In this document: positions 9,287 to 17,905 of the stretch, piece by piece
Numbering within the stretch: the first letter of the stretch is position 1
Layout: every line of letters starts with the position of its first letter
Source of the DNA: Bacillota bacterium
Lineage (GTDB): Bacteria > Bacillota > Clostridia > Acetivibrionales > DTU013
DNA: 64,000 nucleotides
Assembly: GCA_023426125.1 (NCBI GenBank)
Contig: JAFABI010000046.1
Coordinates: forward strand, 103,275 to 167,274
Direction of reading: 5' to 3'
Made by a program: the position numbers and the translations under genes
The notes under the pieces: generated by a model
What the model saw: the letters and a program-made list of their open reading frames with translations, nothing else
Told to the model about the DNA's origin: nothing
The model's database searches: none

Positions 9287-9574
9287 TCACCTCCATGGTT
9301 GAAGCTCGTCATCGGATGCTCTTTTTACAGCTGCTGTTACCCGTGCCTGAATGGTGCAGTCAAGGGCCCCCTTGTCGTTGGCTCGTACAAGGGCGTCCGT
9401 TATCCCGAGCTCCTGAAGCTTTTCCAGGATAACTTTTCTGATTTGTTCGCCAAACTGGTTTTCAACAGTGCTTTTCAATTGAATTTCTATACCTTTGTTG
9501 TCGTTCTTTTCGATGGATATTGAGATGTCGCTTGATTCAAGGGTACCTGCGATACCTATTCCATGAATGTTCAT
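9287..9574 (-). CDS. citD: Citrate lyase gamma subunit (acyl carrier protein) CitD
   Basis: A 95-residue carrier that holds the phosphoribosyl-dephospho-CoA group of citrate lyase. With the ATG at 9574 (preceded by AAGGTGG) the motif AGTLESSD places Ser at position 14, the modified residue in characterised CitD proteins. The in-frame GTG at 9583 is less likely. The C-terminal half has the usual GALDCTIQARVTAAVKRA segment. It sits 5 bp upstream of citE. Confidence 0.93.
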   Translation of the reverse strand: MNIHGIGIAGTLESSDISISIEKNDNKGIEIQLKSTVENQFGEQIRKVILEKLQELGITDALVRANDKGALDCTIQARVTAAVKRASDDELQPWR

Positions 9575-9646
9575 ATTTTCCACCTTCTCCGTCCTTTCTT
9601 TGCAATTAACCTTTACCCTGGCAGCGCTCTTTGTATGGCCGCAGCA

Positions 9647-10693
9647 TTAGTGCCTGCCGGAAGATGACTTTATCCTCCGGATGATTTCTTCTGCCTCGGA
9701 AGAGAGCAGGAACCTGTAAGTGTTTTCCGGGACAAGCTCCCTGACCTCGTGAATACAGCCGCCGCGGATAGCTTCACGGACCCGGGAAGCGCTGATGGCG
9801 ACACCCCCCGAGGTTAAACGGGGAACGACCTCCAGTTCAATTCCAGCGGTGGGAAGCATTTTCCCCATCACCCTGTTGTAGGTTGATGTGACAGCATCAA
9901 AGGGCTCTTCTCCCACATACCGCTTTTTTATATCAAGCTTTTTTGCAATATATTGTGAAAAAATGGTGATATCAAGCCTGGCATGGATTTCTACCATATC
10001 GTCATACTTCTTTATAAAATAGGAAGGGAAGGTAGCGTCTGAAATGATGTAATCCCTTCCTTCATGGACAATGACATTGGATAAGTGAGAAACGCCTTCC
10101 TTGACAAGTCTGTATCTTATTTCGGCAGGGAAGCTTGAACGGTCTTCCCATACCACAAAGACATGCAGCCTTTGACATCGGGACGCTGCATATTCAAGGA
10201 GATGCTTATGGCCCAGTGTAAACGGGTTGCAATTGACAACAACGGCTGCGGATGGAATGATCCTGCCGGAAGCTTCGGAAAGCTTATCCAGATATTTTAC
10301 GATACCGTCCCGGCGGTTTTCCATTAGCACCACCCTGGAGGGGACTTCCCCAATGGTATACATGCCCAATTCAGAGAATATGCTCTCGTTTTCCGGTTTT
10401 GTAAATACAAAGAGATGCGGCCTTCCTCTTTTGTACTCCTCATTGACCAGATGGGTGATTACCCTTGAAGCAAGTCCCATGCTTTTGTATTCCTCATCTA
10501 CGGCGATGCACTTCAGAACCCTGTTTGAGAATGAACCTGTCGCCGCGATAGTTCCCTGGTCGGTTACAACCATGGAATATTCAATGTCCTTATCCAATGC
10601 CAGCCCCTGCTTTTCAAGGAAGGCTGCCAGCCATTCCCTCTCATTTTCAGAATTCAAATTGAGGACTTGCTCCTCAAGATGGCTTCCCCACAT
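9647..10693 (-). CDS. citC: [Citrate (pro-3S)-lyase] ligase CitC
   Basis: Activates citrate lyase by ATP-dependent acetylation of the CitD thiol. About 348 residues: an N-terminal GNAT-like domain (CIAVDEEYKSMGLASRVITH) followed by a nucleotidyltransferase domain with NPFTLGHKHLLEYA (the HxGH-like ATP site, residues ~155-170) and GGVAISASRVREAI near the C-terminus. The ATG at 10693 follows GGAGG at 8 bases; the ATG at 10708 places that ribosome site within the coding region. Its presence shows that the lyase is switched on and off post-translationally. Confidence 0.93.
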   Translation of the reverse strand: MWGSHLEEQVLNLNSENEREWLAAFLEKQGLALDKDIEYSMVVTDQGTIAATGSFSNRVLKCIAVDEEYKSMGLASRVITHLVNEEYKRGRPHLFVFTKPENESIFSELGMYTIGEVPSRVVLMENRRDGIVKYLDKLSEASGRIIPSAAVVVNCNPFTLGHKHLLEYAASRCQRLHVFVVWEDRSSFPAEIRYRLVKEGVSHLSNVIVHEGRDYIISDATFPSYFIKKYDDMVEIHARLDITIFSQYIAKKLDIKKRYVGEEPFDAVTSTYNRVMGKMLPTAGIELEVVPRLTSGGVAISASRVREAIRGGCIHEVRELVPENTYRFLLSSEAEEIIRRIKSSSGRH

Positions 10694-10812
10694 GGAATCT
10701 TCCTCCATAGCTGCTGCAATGCAGCGGTTTCCCTGTCTTGAGCATAATTACTACAGGGTATTTGCATTCCGCCAGGCTCCATTGTTCAAGCGGAATGTAA
10801 GCCAAACTCCCT

Positions 10813-12021
10813 TTACAGCATCGCATCCAGGCGATCCCTTATTGCATAAAGGAATTCTTCCGTATTCAGTACGGTTCTCTTTTCGCTGGTGAGCAATTGA
10901 TCCAGATCCCTGGTTATAAAGCCTTCTTCGATGGTGCTGATGGCCGCCTTCTCAAGCTTGCCGGCGAAATCCGCAAGGTCGGTCAGGCCGTCCAGCTCTC
11001 CGCGTTTCTTTAAGGCGCCGGTCCATGCAAAAAGCGTTGCCATGGAGTTGGTGGAGGTCTTCTGTCCCTTCAGATGGTTGTAGTAGTGCCTCTGCACTGT
11101 TCCGTGGGCTGCTTCGTATTCATAATAGCCTTCCGGTGATACAAGGACGGAGGTCATCATAGCCAGGCTGCCGAATGCCGTAGCAACCATATCCGACATG
11201 ACGTCGCCGTCATAATTCTTGCATGCCCACAGCACTCCGCCTTCACACCGGATTACACGCGCAACCAGGTCGTCGATGAGGGTATAGAAATATTCTAGGC
11301 CTGCAGCCTGGAATTTCTCCTTGTATTCCTTCTCATAAATCTCTTCGAAGATATCTTTAAAGTTGTGGTCATAGATTTTGGAGATGGTTTCCTTGGTGGA
11401 GAACCAGAGGTCGATCTTCTGGTCGAGGGCGTAAGTGAAGCATGCCCTTGCAAAGCTGATGATGGAAGCGTCCAGGTTGTGCATGCCCATGACGACGCCT
11501 GTATCCTTGAAGCTGTGAACGAGGATTTTCTCGGTTTCGCCGTCGGTGGAAGTGTAGACCAGCTCAACCTTGCCAGGTTTCTTTACCCTGTACTCGGCAT
11601 TCTTGTATACATCCCCGTATGCATGCCTTGCAATGGTAATCGGCTTTTTCCATGTAGGGATATAGGGAGTAAGGTTGTTGACGATGATGGGTGTACGGAA
11701 GACTGTTCCGTCCAGTATGCTCCGGATGGTCCCGTTGGGGCTCTTCCACATCTGCTTGAGGTTGTATTCCGTTACCCTGGCAGCATTGGGCGTAATGGTG
11801 GCACATTTAACACCGACACCGTATTTCCTGATGGCATTGGCCGAATCGGTAGTGACCTTGTCATCGGTCTTGTCCCGCTCCTCAAGTCCAAGATCGTAAT
11901 ATTCCGTGTTCAGGTCGACGTATGGCGTAAGGAGGATATCCTTGATCATACGCCATATGATCCTCGTCATTTCGTCGCCGTCAATTTCCACCAGCGGGGT
12001 CTTCATCGCTATCTTCTTCAT
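10813..12021 (-). CDS. icd: NADP-dependent isocitrate dehydrogenase (type II)
   Basis: Interconverts isocitrate and 2-oxoglutarate plus CO2 with NADP. About 402 residues of the eukaryotic-like dimeric type: VEIDGDEMTRIIW at the N-terminus, KCATITPNAARV, KSPNGTIRSILDGTVFR and EAAHGTVQRHYYNH. Preceded by GAGGAG and a 30-bp gap from the aconitase gene, so both are in the citrate operon. The reaction is reversible; with citrate lyase in the same operon, reductive carboxylation of 2-oxoglutarate toward citrate is as plausible as oxidative glutamate synthesis. Confidence 0.95.
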   Translation of the reverse strand: MKKIAMKTPLVEIDGDEMTRIIWRMIKDILLTPYVDLNTEYYDLGLEERDKTDDKVTTDSANAIRKYGVGVKCATITPNAARVTEYNLKQMWKSPNGTIRSILDGTVFRTPIIVNNLTPYIPTWKKPITIARHAYGDVYKNAEYRVKKPGKVELVYTSTDGETEKILVHSFKDTGVVMGMHNLDASIISFARACFTYALDQKIDLWFSTKETISKIYDHNFKDIFEEIYEKEYKEKFQAAGLEYFYTLIDDLVARVIRCEGGVLWACKNYDGDVMSDMVATAFGSLAMMTSVLVSPEGYYEYEAAHGTVQRHYYNHLKGQKTSTNSMATLFAWTGALKKRGELDGLTDLADFAGKLEKAAISTIEEGFITRDLDQLLTSEKRTVLNTEEFLYAIRDRLDAML

Positions 12022-12051
12022 ATTTTTCTCTCCTCGATTATAAGATTATAG

Positions 12052-13980
12052 TTATTTGCCTATGTTTGCCTTGATCCACGGAAGCTTGCCGCCGGCCTTG
12101 AGTATCTCGGCGTCAAGCGAGGATAATGTATGCACCAGCGGTATCCTGACGTTTTTGGTAAGGTTGTTCAGTATGACTTTGCCCTTCAGGTCGCCTATTT
12201 CTACATCAAGGTTGTCGCCCACGTCCACTTTGTCATAGTCCTCCGGATTTTCGAAGGATAACGGGACGATACCGAAATTAATAAGGTTTGCAAGGTGAAT
12301 ACGTGCGAAGGACCTGACGATGACGGCCTTCACTCCCAGATACTTGGGCGCCAGGGCGGCATGCTCGCGGCTGGACCCCTGTCCATAATTGTCTCCGCCA
12401 AGGATGAAGCCGCCCTTCTTTTCCAGCGCCTTCTTGTGGAAATCCGGTTCCACAGCCTCGAATACATGCCTGGATATCTCGGGGATGTTGCTCCTCAATG
12501 GGAGGATTTTAGCACCGGCTGGCATGATATGGTCGGTGGTGATGTTATTTCCGACCTTGATCAAGGCTTCCCCCGTGAGATTGTCCGGCAATGGCGGGAA
12601 TTCTGGCAGTGGCCTGATGTTTGGCCCGCGGACGATTTCTACTTTCACGGCTTCTTTCACCGGAAGCGGCTTGAGGATGATATTGTCGTTTATGGCGTAT
12701 TTTTCTGGCATAGTTATCTGCGGATATTCACCCAGCTTTCTTGGATCCGTTATGCACCCCATGATTGCCGTGGCTGCCGCAACCTCCGGGCTTACAAGGT
12801 ATACGCCGGCGTCCTTTGTCCCGCTCCTGCCTTCGAAATTCCTGTTGAAGGTTCTGACGGATACACCTGCGGAGCAGGGCGCGGCACCCATTCCTATACA
12901 AGGCCCGCATGCATTTTCCAGTATTCTTGCGCCAGCTTTGACCAGGTGCTTGATCTCTCCGCTGTCGATGAGATGTTCCACAACCTGTCTGGAGCCGGGA
13001 CTGATGGTAAGGTGCAGGTTCTCGGACACGGTCCTGTCCTTCAAAATATTGGCTACAATCTTCATATCTCTCAAGGAGGAATTGGTGCAGGAACCGATGG
13101 AAACCTGGTCCACCTTCATGCATTCCACCTCTCTTACGGTCTTTACGTTCCCCGGACTGTGGGGAAGGGCAATCATCGGCTCCAGGCCGGAAAGATCGAT
13201 TTCAAGGATTTCATCGTATTGTACATCTGCGTCGGGAAGTATTTCAACCCAGTCCTGCTCCCGGTCCTGCGCCTTCAGGAACTGCCTGGTGGTTTCGTCG
13301 CTGGGGAATATGCTGGTGGTACAGCCGGTCTCGGTGCCCATGTTGGTAATTGTCGCCCTGTCCGTTACACTCAGGTTCTCCACGCCGGGCCCGAAGTACT
13401 CCAGTACCTTGCCAACTCCGCCGTTTACATCCATGCGCCTTAAAACTTCAAGAATTACGTCCTTTGCCGACACCCAGTCCGGCAGCTTCCCTATCAGCTT
13501 TATTCCAACAACCTTCGGATGTTTGATCCTGAAGGTTGAGCCTGCCATTACAACAGCTACGTCAAGTCCTCCCGCACCCATGGAGAAGCAGCACATCCCG
13601 CCGGCAGTCGGGGTATGGCTGTCGGAACCGATCAGGGTTTTGCCCGGTTTGGCGAACCTTTCCAGGTATACCTGGTGGCATATTCCGTTGCCCGGCCTGG
13701 AATAGCTTATTCCGTATCGTTTTGCAACCGTTTGAAGATATAAGTGGTCATCGGCATTCTTGAAGTCTGTCTGCAAAGTATTGTGATCGACAAAGCTAAC
13801 GCTGGACTCCGTCCTGACATAGTCGATGCCGATGGCTTCGAACTGCAGGTATGCCATTGTACCTGTTGCATCCTGCGTAAGCGTGCTGTCGATTTTCAAG
13901 GATACCTCATCGCCGATTTTTGATGCCTCATGCAGTCCATGCTGCCTGAGAATTTTTTCCGTTACGGAGCCTTTCATCAT
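12052..13980 (-). CDS. acn: Aconitate hydratase (aconitase)
   Basis: Interconverts citrate and isocitrate through cis-aconitate using a 4Fe-4S cluster. About 642 residues, the compact bacterial form. Cluster ligands are visible in SIGSCTNSS and ACGPCIGMG; GSDSHTPTAGG is an active-site loop, and GSSREHAALAPKYLG in the C-terminal swivel domain binds substrate. Two consecutive ATGs (13980 and 13977) follow GGAGGG; the second has the better spacing. First gene of the minus-strand citrate operon, divergent from the LysR gene with a 153-bp intergenic region. Confidence 0.95.
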   Translation of the reverse strand: MMKGSVTEKILRQHGLHEASKIGDEVSLKIDSTLTQDATGTMAYLQFEAIGIDYVRTESSVSFVDHNTLQTDFKNADDHLYLQTVAKRYGISYSRPGNGICHQVYLERFAKPGKTLIGSDSHTPTAGGMCCFSMGAGGLDVAVVMAGSTFRIKHPKVVGIKLIGKLPDWVSAKDVILEVLRRMDVNGGVGKVLEYFGPGVENLSVTDRATITNMGTETGCTTSIFPSDETTRQFLKAQDREQDWVEILPDADVQYDEILEIDLSGLEPMIALPHSPGNVKTVREVECMKVDQVSIGSCTNSSLRDMKIVANILKDRTVSENLHLTISPGSRQVVEHLIDSGEIKHLVKAGARILENACGPCIGMGAAPCSAGVSVRTFNRNFEGRSGTKDAGVYLVSPEVAAATAIMGCITDPRKLGEYPQITMPEKYAINDNIILKPLPVKEAVKVEIVRGPNIRPLPEFPPLPDNLTGEALIKVGNNITTDHIMPAGAKILPLRSNIPEISRHVFEAVEPDFHKKALEKKGGFILGGDNYGQGSSREHAALAPKYLGVKAVIVRSFARIHLANLINFGIVPLSFENPEDYDKVDVGDNLDVEIGDLKGKVILNNLTKNVRIPLVHTLSSLDAEILKAGGKLPWIKANIGK

Positions 13981-14036
13981 GAACCCTCCATTTTTTCTGT
14001 CACGATATTTTAAAAGACAGTTGCCATTATTTCTCT

Positions 14037-14066
14037 TTTATAGTATCATGGAAATGTGACAGTTAA
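14037..14066 (-). promoter_or_regulatory. Putative promoter of the aconitase-citrate lyase operon
   Basis: Read on the minus strand there is TTAACT (14066-14061), an 18-base spacer, and TATAAA (14042-14037), about 55 bases before the aconitase start. It is the best sigma-A-like pair in the intergenic region; the -35 is weak, as expected for an activated promoter. Confidence 0.4.
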
Positions 14067-14090
14067 AAACATTTTATTAATAGTATAATT

Positions 14091-14108
14091 TACAACCATT
14101 TTGTTGTA
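14091..14108. promoter_or_regulatory. Putative LysR operator (TACAAC-N6-GTTGTA)
   Basis: A perfect inverted repeat, TACAAC at 14091-14096 and GTTGTA at 14103-14108, lies between the divergent aconitase and LysR genes, 26 bases before the LysR start and upstream of the putative citrate-operon promoter. Position and symmetry fit an autoregulatory LysR-type site; binding is inferred. Confidence 0.45.
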
Positions 14109-14133
14109 GTGGTTTTAGCATAGGGGCAAAATT

Positions 14134-15117
14134 ATGAATTTCTTAAATCTTTATTATTTTACTGTCGTCGCCGAGGAACTGAACATTACAAAAGCGGCGG
14201 AACGTCTTTTCATCTCCCAGCAGTCGCTAAGCAACCATATATTGAAATTGGAAAAGGATCTGGAAATAAAGCTGTTCGACCGCTGTCCCGCTTTATCCCT
14301 GACCTATGCGGGTACCCGGCTGCTGCGCTCGGCCAACCAGATTCTTGATATAAAGCGGCAGATCATCAATGAAATGGATGATATCAACAACCACAGGCGG
14401 GGGGAATTGCGTATTGGGATTTCCCACACCCGGGGGCGCGTTTTCCTGCCGAAGATTCTCCCTGACTACTGCAATGGACATCCGGGCATCGATGTTTCAA
14501 TCATTGAAGGTAACTCACAGCAATTGGAGGAGTGGCTATCCCACGGAAGGATAGACCTTTTGATCGGTTTTGCCCCCATCCTGCTGGAAGACGCGGAGAC
14601 AGAACATATCACCCAGGAACGGCTTATGCTCGTGGTTCCGAAGAAACTCATGGCCCATCTTTTCCCGGACAATCATAAAAAAATGGCGGAAGAATACATG
14701 CGCGGAGTGGATGTAAGCGCATTTAAAAGCTGTCCTTACCTTATGATTTCAACCGGCAACCGTACAAGGACGATTTTTGACCATTATATGAAGAGCAGGG
14801 GCATCTCGGTCAATACCATCATGGAAATGGAGAGCAGCGAGACATTGCTTTCCCTTGCCTATGAAGGTATGGGCATCACCATATATCCTGAAATGTTTGT
14901 AAGGAATCTAAGCCCTTTTGTGCATAAAGAGTGTGATTCGCCTGTTTATTATTTTCCCCTGAACGACCTTTCCACCATCGGAAATCTTGTGGTCGGATAC
15001 CACCGGGAGCGCTATCTTTCGGATTCTGCCAGAGATTTTATTGAAGCCTCGAAAAAAATCTGGCGGAATATCGACGAACCGGTGGCGGTGGAAAGTGATT
15101 GCATGGCCATGTCATAA
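14134..15117 (+). CDS. LysR-family transcriptional regulator
   Basis: A 327-residue regulator. Residues 1-60 form the winged helix-turn-helix (NITKAAERLFISQQSLSNHI); the rest is a periplasmic-binding-protein-like effector domain (RGELRIGISHTRGRVFLPKI). Divergent orientation to the aconitase-citrate lyase operon is the classical LysR arrangement, so it probably controls that operon in response to citrate or a related acid; this is inference. AGGGG precedes the ATG. The last 6 bases overlap the convergent TauE-type gene. Confidence 0.9.
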   Translation: MNFLNLYYFTVVAEELNITKAAERLFISQQSLSNHILKLEKDLEIKLFDRCPALSLTYAGTRLLRSANQILDIKRQIINEMDDINNHRRGELRIGISHTRGRVFLPKILPDYCNGHPGIDVSIIEGNSQQLEEWLSHGRIDLLIGFAPILLEDAETEHITQERLMLVVPKKLMAHLFPDNHKKMAEEYMRGVDVSAFKSCPYLMISTGNRTRTIFDHYMKSRGISVNTIMEMESSETLLSLAYEGMGITIYPEMFVRNLSPFVHKECDSPVYYFPLNDLSTIGNLVVGYHRERYLSDSARDFIEASKKIWRNIDEPVAVESDCMAMS

Positions 15118-15894
15118 GTATGTATCAATCAGTTCCCATACGATTTTACCGAAGAGAAGCAACAGTGCGATAAAGAATACAGGGCGAATGACTCTTTCAC
15201 CATTCTTTACTGCCAGGCCGGATCCAAGCCAGTTACCGATAACTCCGCTCAATGCGGCGGGAATGCCTACGGCAAATACAACGGCGCCTCCTGAAACAAA
15301 GGCTGCAAGGGCAGCAATATTGGAGGCCAGGTTCACCACCTTTGTATTTCCGGAGGCTGTGGTAATATCAAAACCCAGGATACCGGTAAAAACAAGGACA
15401 AGAAAAGTACCCGTGCCGGGACCGAAGAACCCGTCGTACATACCGATCAGAAAACCGGAAGCCAGGGATAACACTGCAATTCTGCCGGCGGACAGCCGTG
15501 AGCTCCGGTCTTCCCCTCCGAATTTGGGCCTTGTGAGAACAAAAATGGCAATCGCGGGGAGTGCGGCTACAAGAAAAATCTTCAAAAACTTTTCATCGAG
15601 GGCCAAAGCCAGCTGCGCGCCTGCAAAGGAACCAGGGAGCGCGGATGCGGCGGCAGTGAGAGCCGACCTGTAGTGAATCCGCTTGTTTTTGGCATACCGC
15701 AGGGCAGCCACAAGGGTTCCGATGGATGAAGAAAATTTATTGGTGCCAAGGGCGGCATGGGCAGGCAGTCCTATAAAAAGATAGGAGGGAAGGGAAATAA
15801 GCCCACCACCGCCTGCGATGGAGTCGATAAGTCCCGCAAGAAAAGTGAGTGGGCATATGATCAAGAGCATGTGCAAGGTAACATTGATATCCAT
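15112..15894 (-). CDS. TauE/SafE-family membrane permease (TSUP)
   Basis: A 260-residue integral membrane protein with about eight hydrophobic segments. The N-terminal LAGLIDSIAGGGGLISLPSY and the internal repeat SGFLIGMYDGFFGPGTGTFL are the paired signatures of the TSUP (TauE/SafE) family, which export or import small sulfonates, sulfite or organic acids. It lies just downstream of pruA on the same strand (28 bp), so it may be co-transcribed; a role in acid or amine export linked to proline catabolism is possible but unproven. Confidence 0.85.
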   Translation of the reverse strand: MDINVTLHMLLIICPLTFLAGLIDSIAGGGGLISLPSYLFIGLPAHAALGTNKFSSSIGTLVAALRYAKNKRIHYRSALTAAASALPGSFAGAQLALALDEKFLKIFLVAALPAIAIFVLTRPKFGGEDRSSRLSAGRIAVLSLASGFLIGMYDGFFGPGTGTFLVLVFTGILGFDITTASGNTKVVNLASNIAALAAFVSGGAVVFAVGIPAALSGVIGNWLGSGLAVKNGERVIRPVFFIALLLLFGKIVWELIDTYL

Positions 15895-15922
15895 TGGCTG
15901 TCCAATTCTCTATGGAATTTTT

Positions 15923-17551
15923 TTATTCTTCCCGCATGAAAGGATACACGGTACTTTTGGTTGGGTTAAAGTTTTCCTTGATAGTGCGGGGGTTGATCCA
16001 GCGGTAAAGGTTCAGCATGCTGCCGGCCTTGTCATTGGTGCCGGAAGCGCGTCCGCCGCCAAAGGGCTGCATTCCTACGACAGCTCCGGTGGGCTTGTCG
16101 TTGATGTAAAAGTTGCCGGCGGTTTTTGAAAGCGCTTTTTCCATTTCCACAATGGCTTCCCTGTCCTGTGCAAATATAGCGCCGGTCAGAGCATAGGGGG
16201 AAGAGGAGTCGCAGGAAACCAGGGCGGCATCCAGTTCCTCGTCCTCATAAACATACACGGTAAGCACAGGCCCGAAGATTTCCTCTACCATGGTCCGGTA
16301 ATGAGGATTTTTGGTAAGTATGATTGTCGGCTGGATGAAATATCCCTGCGAGTCGTCATAGCCGCCGCAAAGGAGCTGAGCATCCGGAGACTGGCGCGCA
16401 TAATCGATGTAACCGGCGATGGAGTCGAAGGAAGGCTTGTCTATTACTGCCGACATGAAGTTTGTGAAGTCCCTGGGATCGCCGATTTTTATTTTGCCCA
16501 CCGCATCCAGCAGGCGTTTATTCACTTCAGGCCAGAGGCTTGCCGGGATATAAGCCCGGGAAGCGGCGGAGCATTTTTGACCCTGGTATTCAAATGCCCC
16601 AAGGGTAAGGGCTGCCACCAGCGAATCCACATCCGCCGAGGGGTGTGCAAATACAAAATCCTTGCCGCCCGTTTCTCCAACCATGCGCGGGTAAGAGTGA
16701 TAAGCCCGGATATGTTCGCCGATCAGTGTCCAGACCCCGCTGAATACCTGGGTGGAGCCGGTGAAATGGAACCCTGCCATCTGGGGATGGGTCAGCAGGT
16801 AACGGCTGACGTCGGAACCGCGGCAGGGGACAAAATTGATAACGCCGGCAGGCAGTCCGGCCTCTATCAGGATCTGCATGAAATAGTAATTGGAGAGGGT
16901 GGCGGTTTGGGCAGGCTTCCAGATGACCGTATTGCCTGTTATGGCAGGAGCGGTGCATAGATTGCCGCCGATGGCCGTAAAATTGAACGGTGAGACGGCC
17001 ACGACAAAGCCGTCCAGCGGCCGGTATTCCAGGCGGTTCCATATGCCTGCCGTATTGCGGGGCTGGTCATTGTATATTTCACTGGCGAAATAGACGTTGT
17101 AACGTAAAAAATCCGCCAACTCGCAGGCTGAATCGATCTCCGCCTGGTATGCGGTTTTGCTCTGGCCAAGCATTGTAGCGGCATTTATCCTGGCCCTCCA
17201 GGGACCTGAGATCAAATCGGCAGCCTTCAGGAAAATCGATGCCCTGTGCTCGAAGGGCATGGAAGCCCATTTGTCTTTTGCGGCCATGGCTGCTTCAATG
17301 GCCTGCTTCAGTTCAAGCTCGCCGGCTATATGGTATTTTGCCAGCAAATGCCTGTGATTGTGAGGCATGACGACGGAACCCGTATTACCGGAACGATATT
17401 CCTTTCCTCCGATAATCATTGGAATATCCACCTGAAGGCTCGATTGGCGGTCCAGCTCCTTTTTGAGAGCTTCCCGCACGGGCGTTCCGGGAGCGTAGTC
17501 GTGGACTGGCTCGTTAATTGGCGTGGGGACTTTGAAATATGCGTTGTTCAT
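15923..17551 (-). CDS. pruA: L-glutamate gamma-semialdehyde (P5C) dehydrogenase
   Basis: Oxidises glutamate semialdehyde, the open form of 1-pyrroline-5-carboxylate, to glutamate with NAD. About 542 residues of the aldehyde dehydrogenase superfamily: FTGSTQVF, RMVGETGGKDFVFAHPSADV with the general-base Glu, and YQGQKCSAASRAYIP with the catalytic Cys. The N-terminus (YFKVPTPINEPVHDYAPGTP) is characteristic of P5C dehydrogenases. GGGTGG lies 6 bases before the ATG. Next to hypD/hypE, it would carry P5C from hydroxyproline into glutamate. Confidence 0.93.
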   Translation of the reverse strand: MNNAYFKVPTPINEPVHDYAPGTPVREALKKELDRQSSLQVDIPMIIGGKEYRSGNTGSVVMPHNHRHLLAKYHIAGELELKQAIEAAMAAKDKWASMPFEHRASIFLKAADLISGPWRARINAATMLGQSKTAYQAEIDSACELADFLRYNVYFASEIYNDQPRNTAGIWNRLEYRPLDGFVVAVSPFNFTAIGGNLCTAPAITGNTVIWKPAQTATLSNYYFMQILIEAGLPAGVINFVPCRGSDVSRYLLTHPQMAGFHFTGSTQVFSGVWTLIGEHIRAYHSYPRMVGETGGKDFVFAHPSADVDSLVAALTLGAFEYQGQKCSAASRAYIPASLWPEVNKRLLDAVGKIKIGDPRDFTNFMSAVIDKPSFDSIAGYIDYARQSPDAQLLCGGYDDSQGYFIQPTIILTKNPHYRTMVEEIFGPVLTVYVYEDEELDAALVSCDSSSPYALTGAIFAQDREAIVEMEKALSKTAGNFYINDKPTGAVVGMQPFGGGRASGTNDKAGSMLNLYRWINPRTIKENFNPTKSTVYPFMREE

Positions 17552-17905
17552 AGATTTCCACCCTTCTTTTTTTTATCGTATGGAATAAATTTTTTAAGCA
17601 GTATTTTACCTCCGCTTTTTCACTTCGAGATCGCCACGTCGCTATCGCTCCTCGCGATGACAGCAGCATTTGTCATTAAATAGTTTTCAATTTCCAATGG
17701 GGGCATGCCCCCATACCCCCTCGCTGCGGGCGAAATGAATTCACCCTGCGCTACACTTCGTGCGCCACGCCTATACGTGGCGTTTGAACAACGTCAGTTG
17801 GGGATTGCTACCCTCCACTGACAGCTTTTTAATCGGTAACCCCCACCTATGAAGAGGGGACTGTGACGTTGTTCAAAATTACTCTTGTCACCTGTCGGGC
17901 ACGGT
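17552..17905. other. Gene-free spacer made of palindromic repeat fragments
   Basis: No gene was found between pruA and hypD. The spacer contains a half copy of the 'TCGCGATGACA' type repeat (~17620-17662), the 16-bp palindrome TGGGGGCATGCCCCCA (17698-17713), a CGCCACG-N6-CGTGGCG hairpin (17763-17782) and the inverted-repeat element listed separately. Any of these may attenuate or terminate hypD transcription. Confidence 0.7.
17783..17877. repeat. 95-bp element with perfect 14-bp terminal inverted repeats, family C
   Basis: TTTGAACAACGTCA at 17783-17796 is the exact reverse complement of TGACGTTGTTCAAA at 17864-17877. The interior carries a second imperfect symmetry (GGGGATTGCTACC against GGTAACCCCC). 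This looks like a small non-autonomous mobile or palindromic repeat. No other copy was noticed in this window. Confidence 0.7.

Noticed and set aside
12295..13705. Long plus-strand ORFs of 382 and 438 codons opposite the aconitase gene
   Set aside because: They are antisense to a clearly conserved aconitase, lack ribosome sites and have no recognisable motifs.
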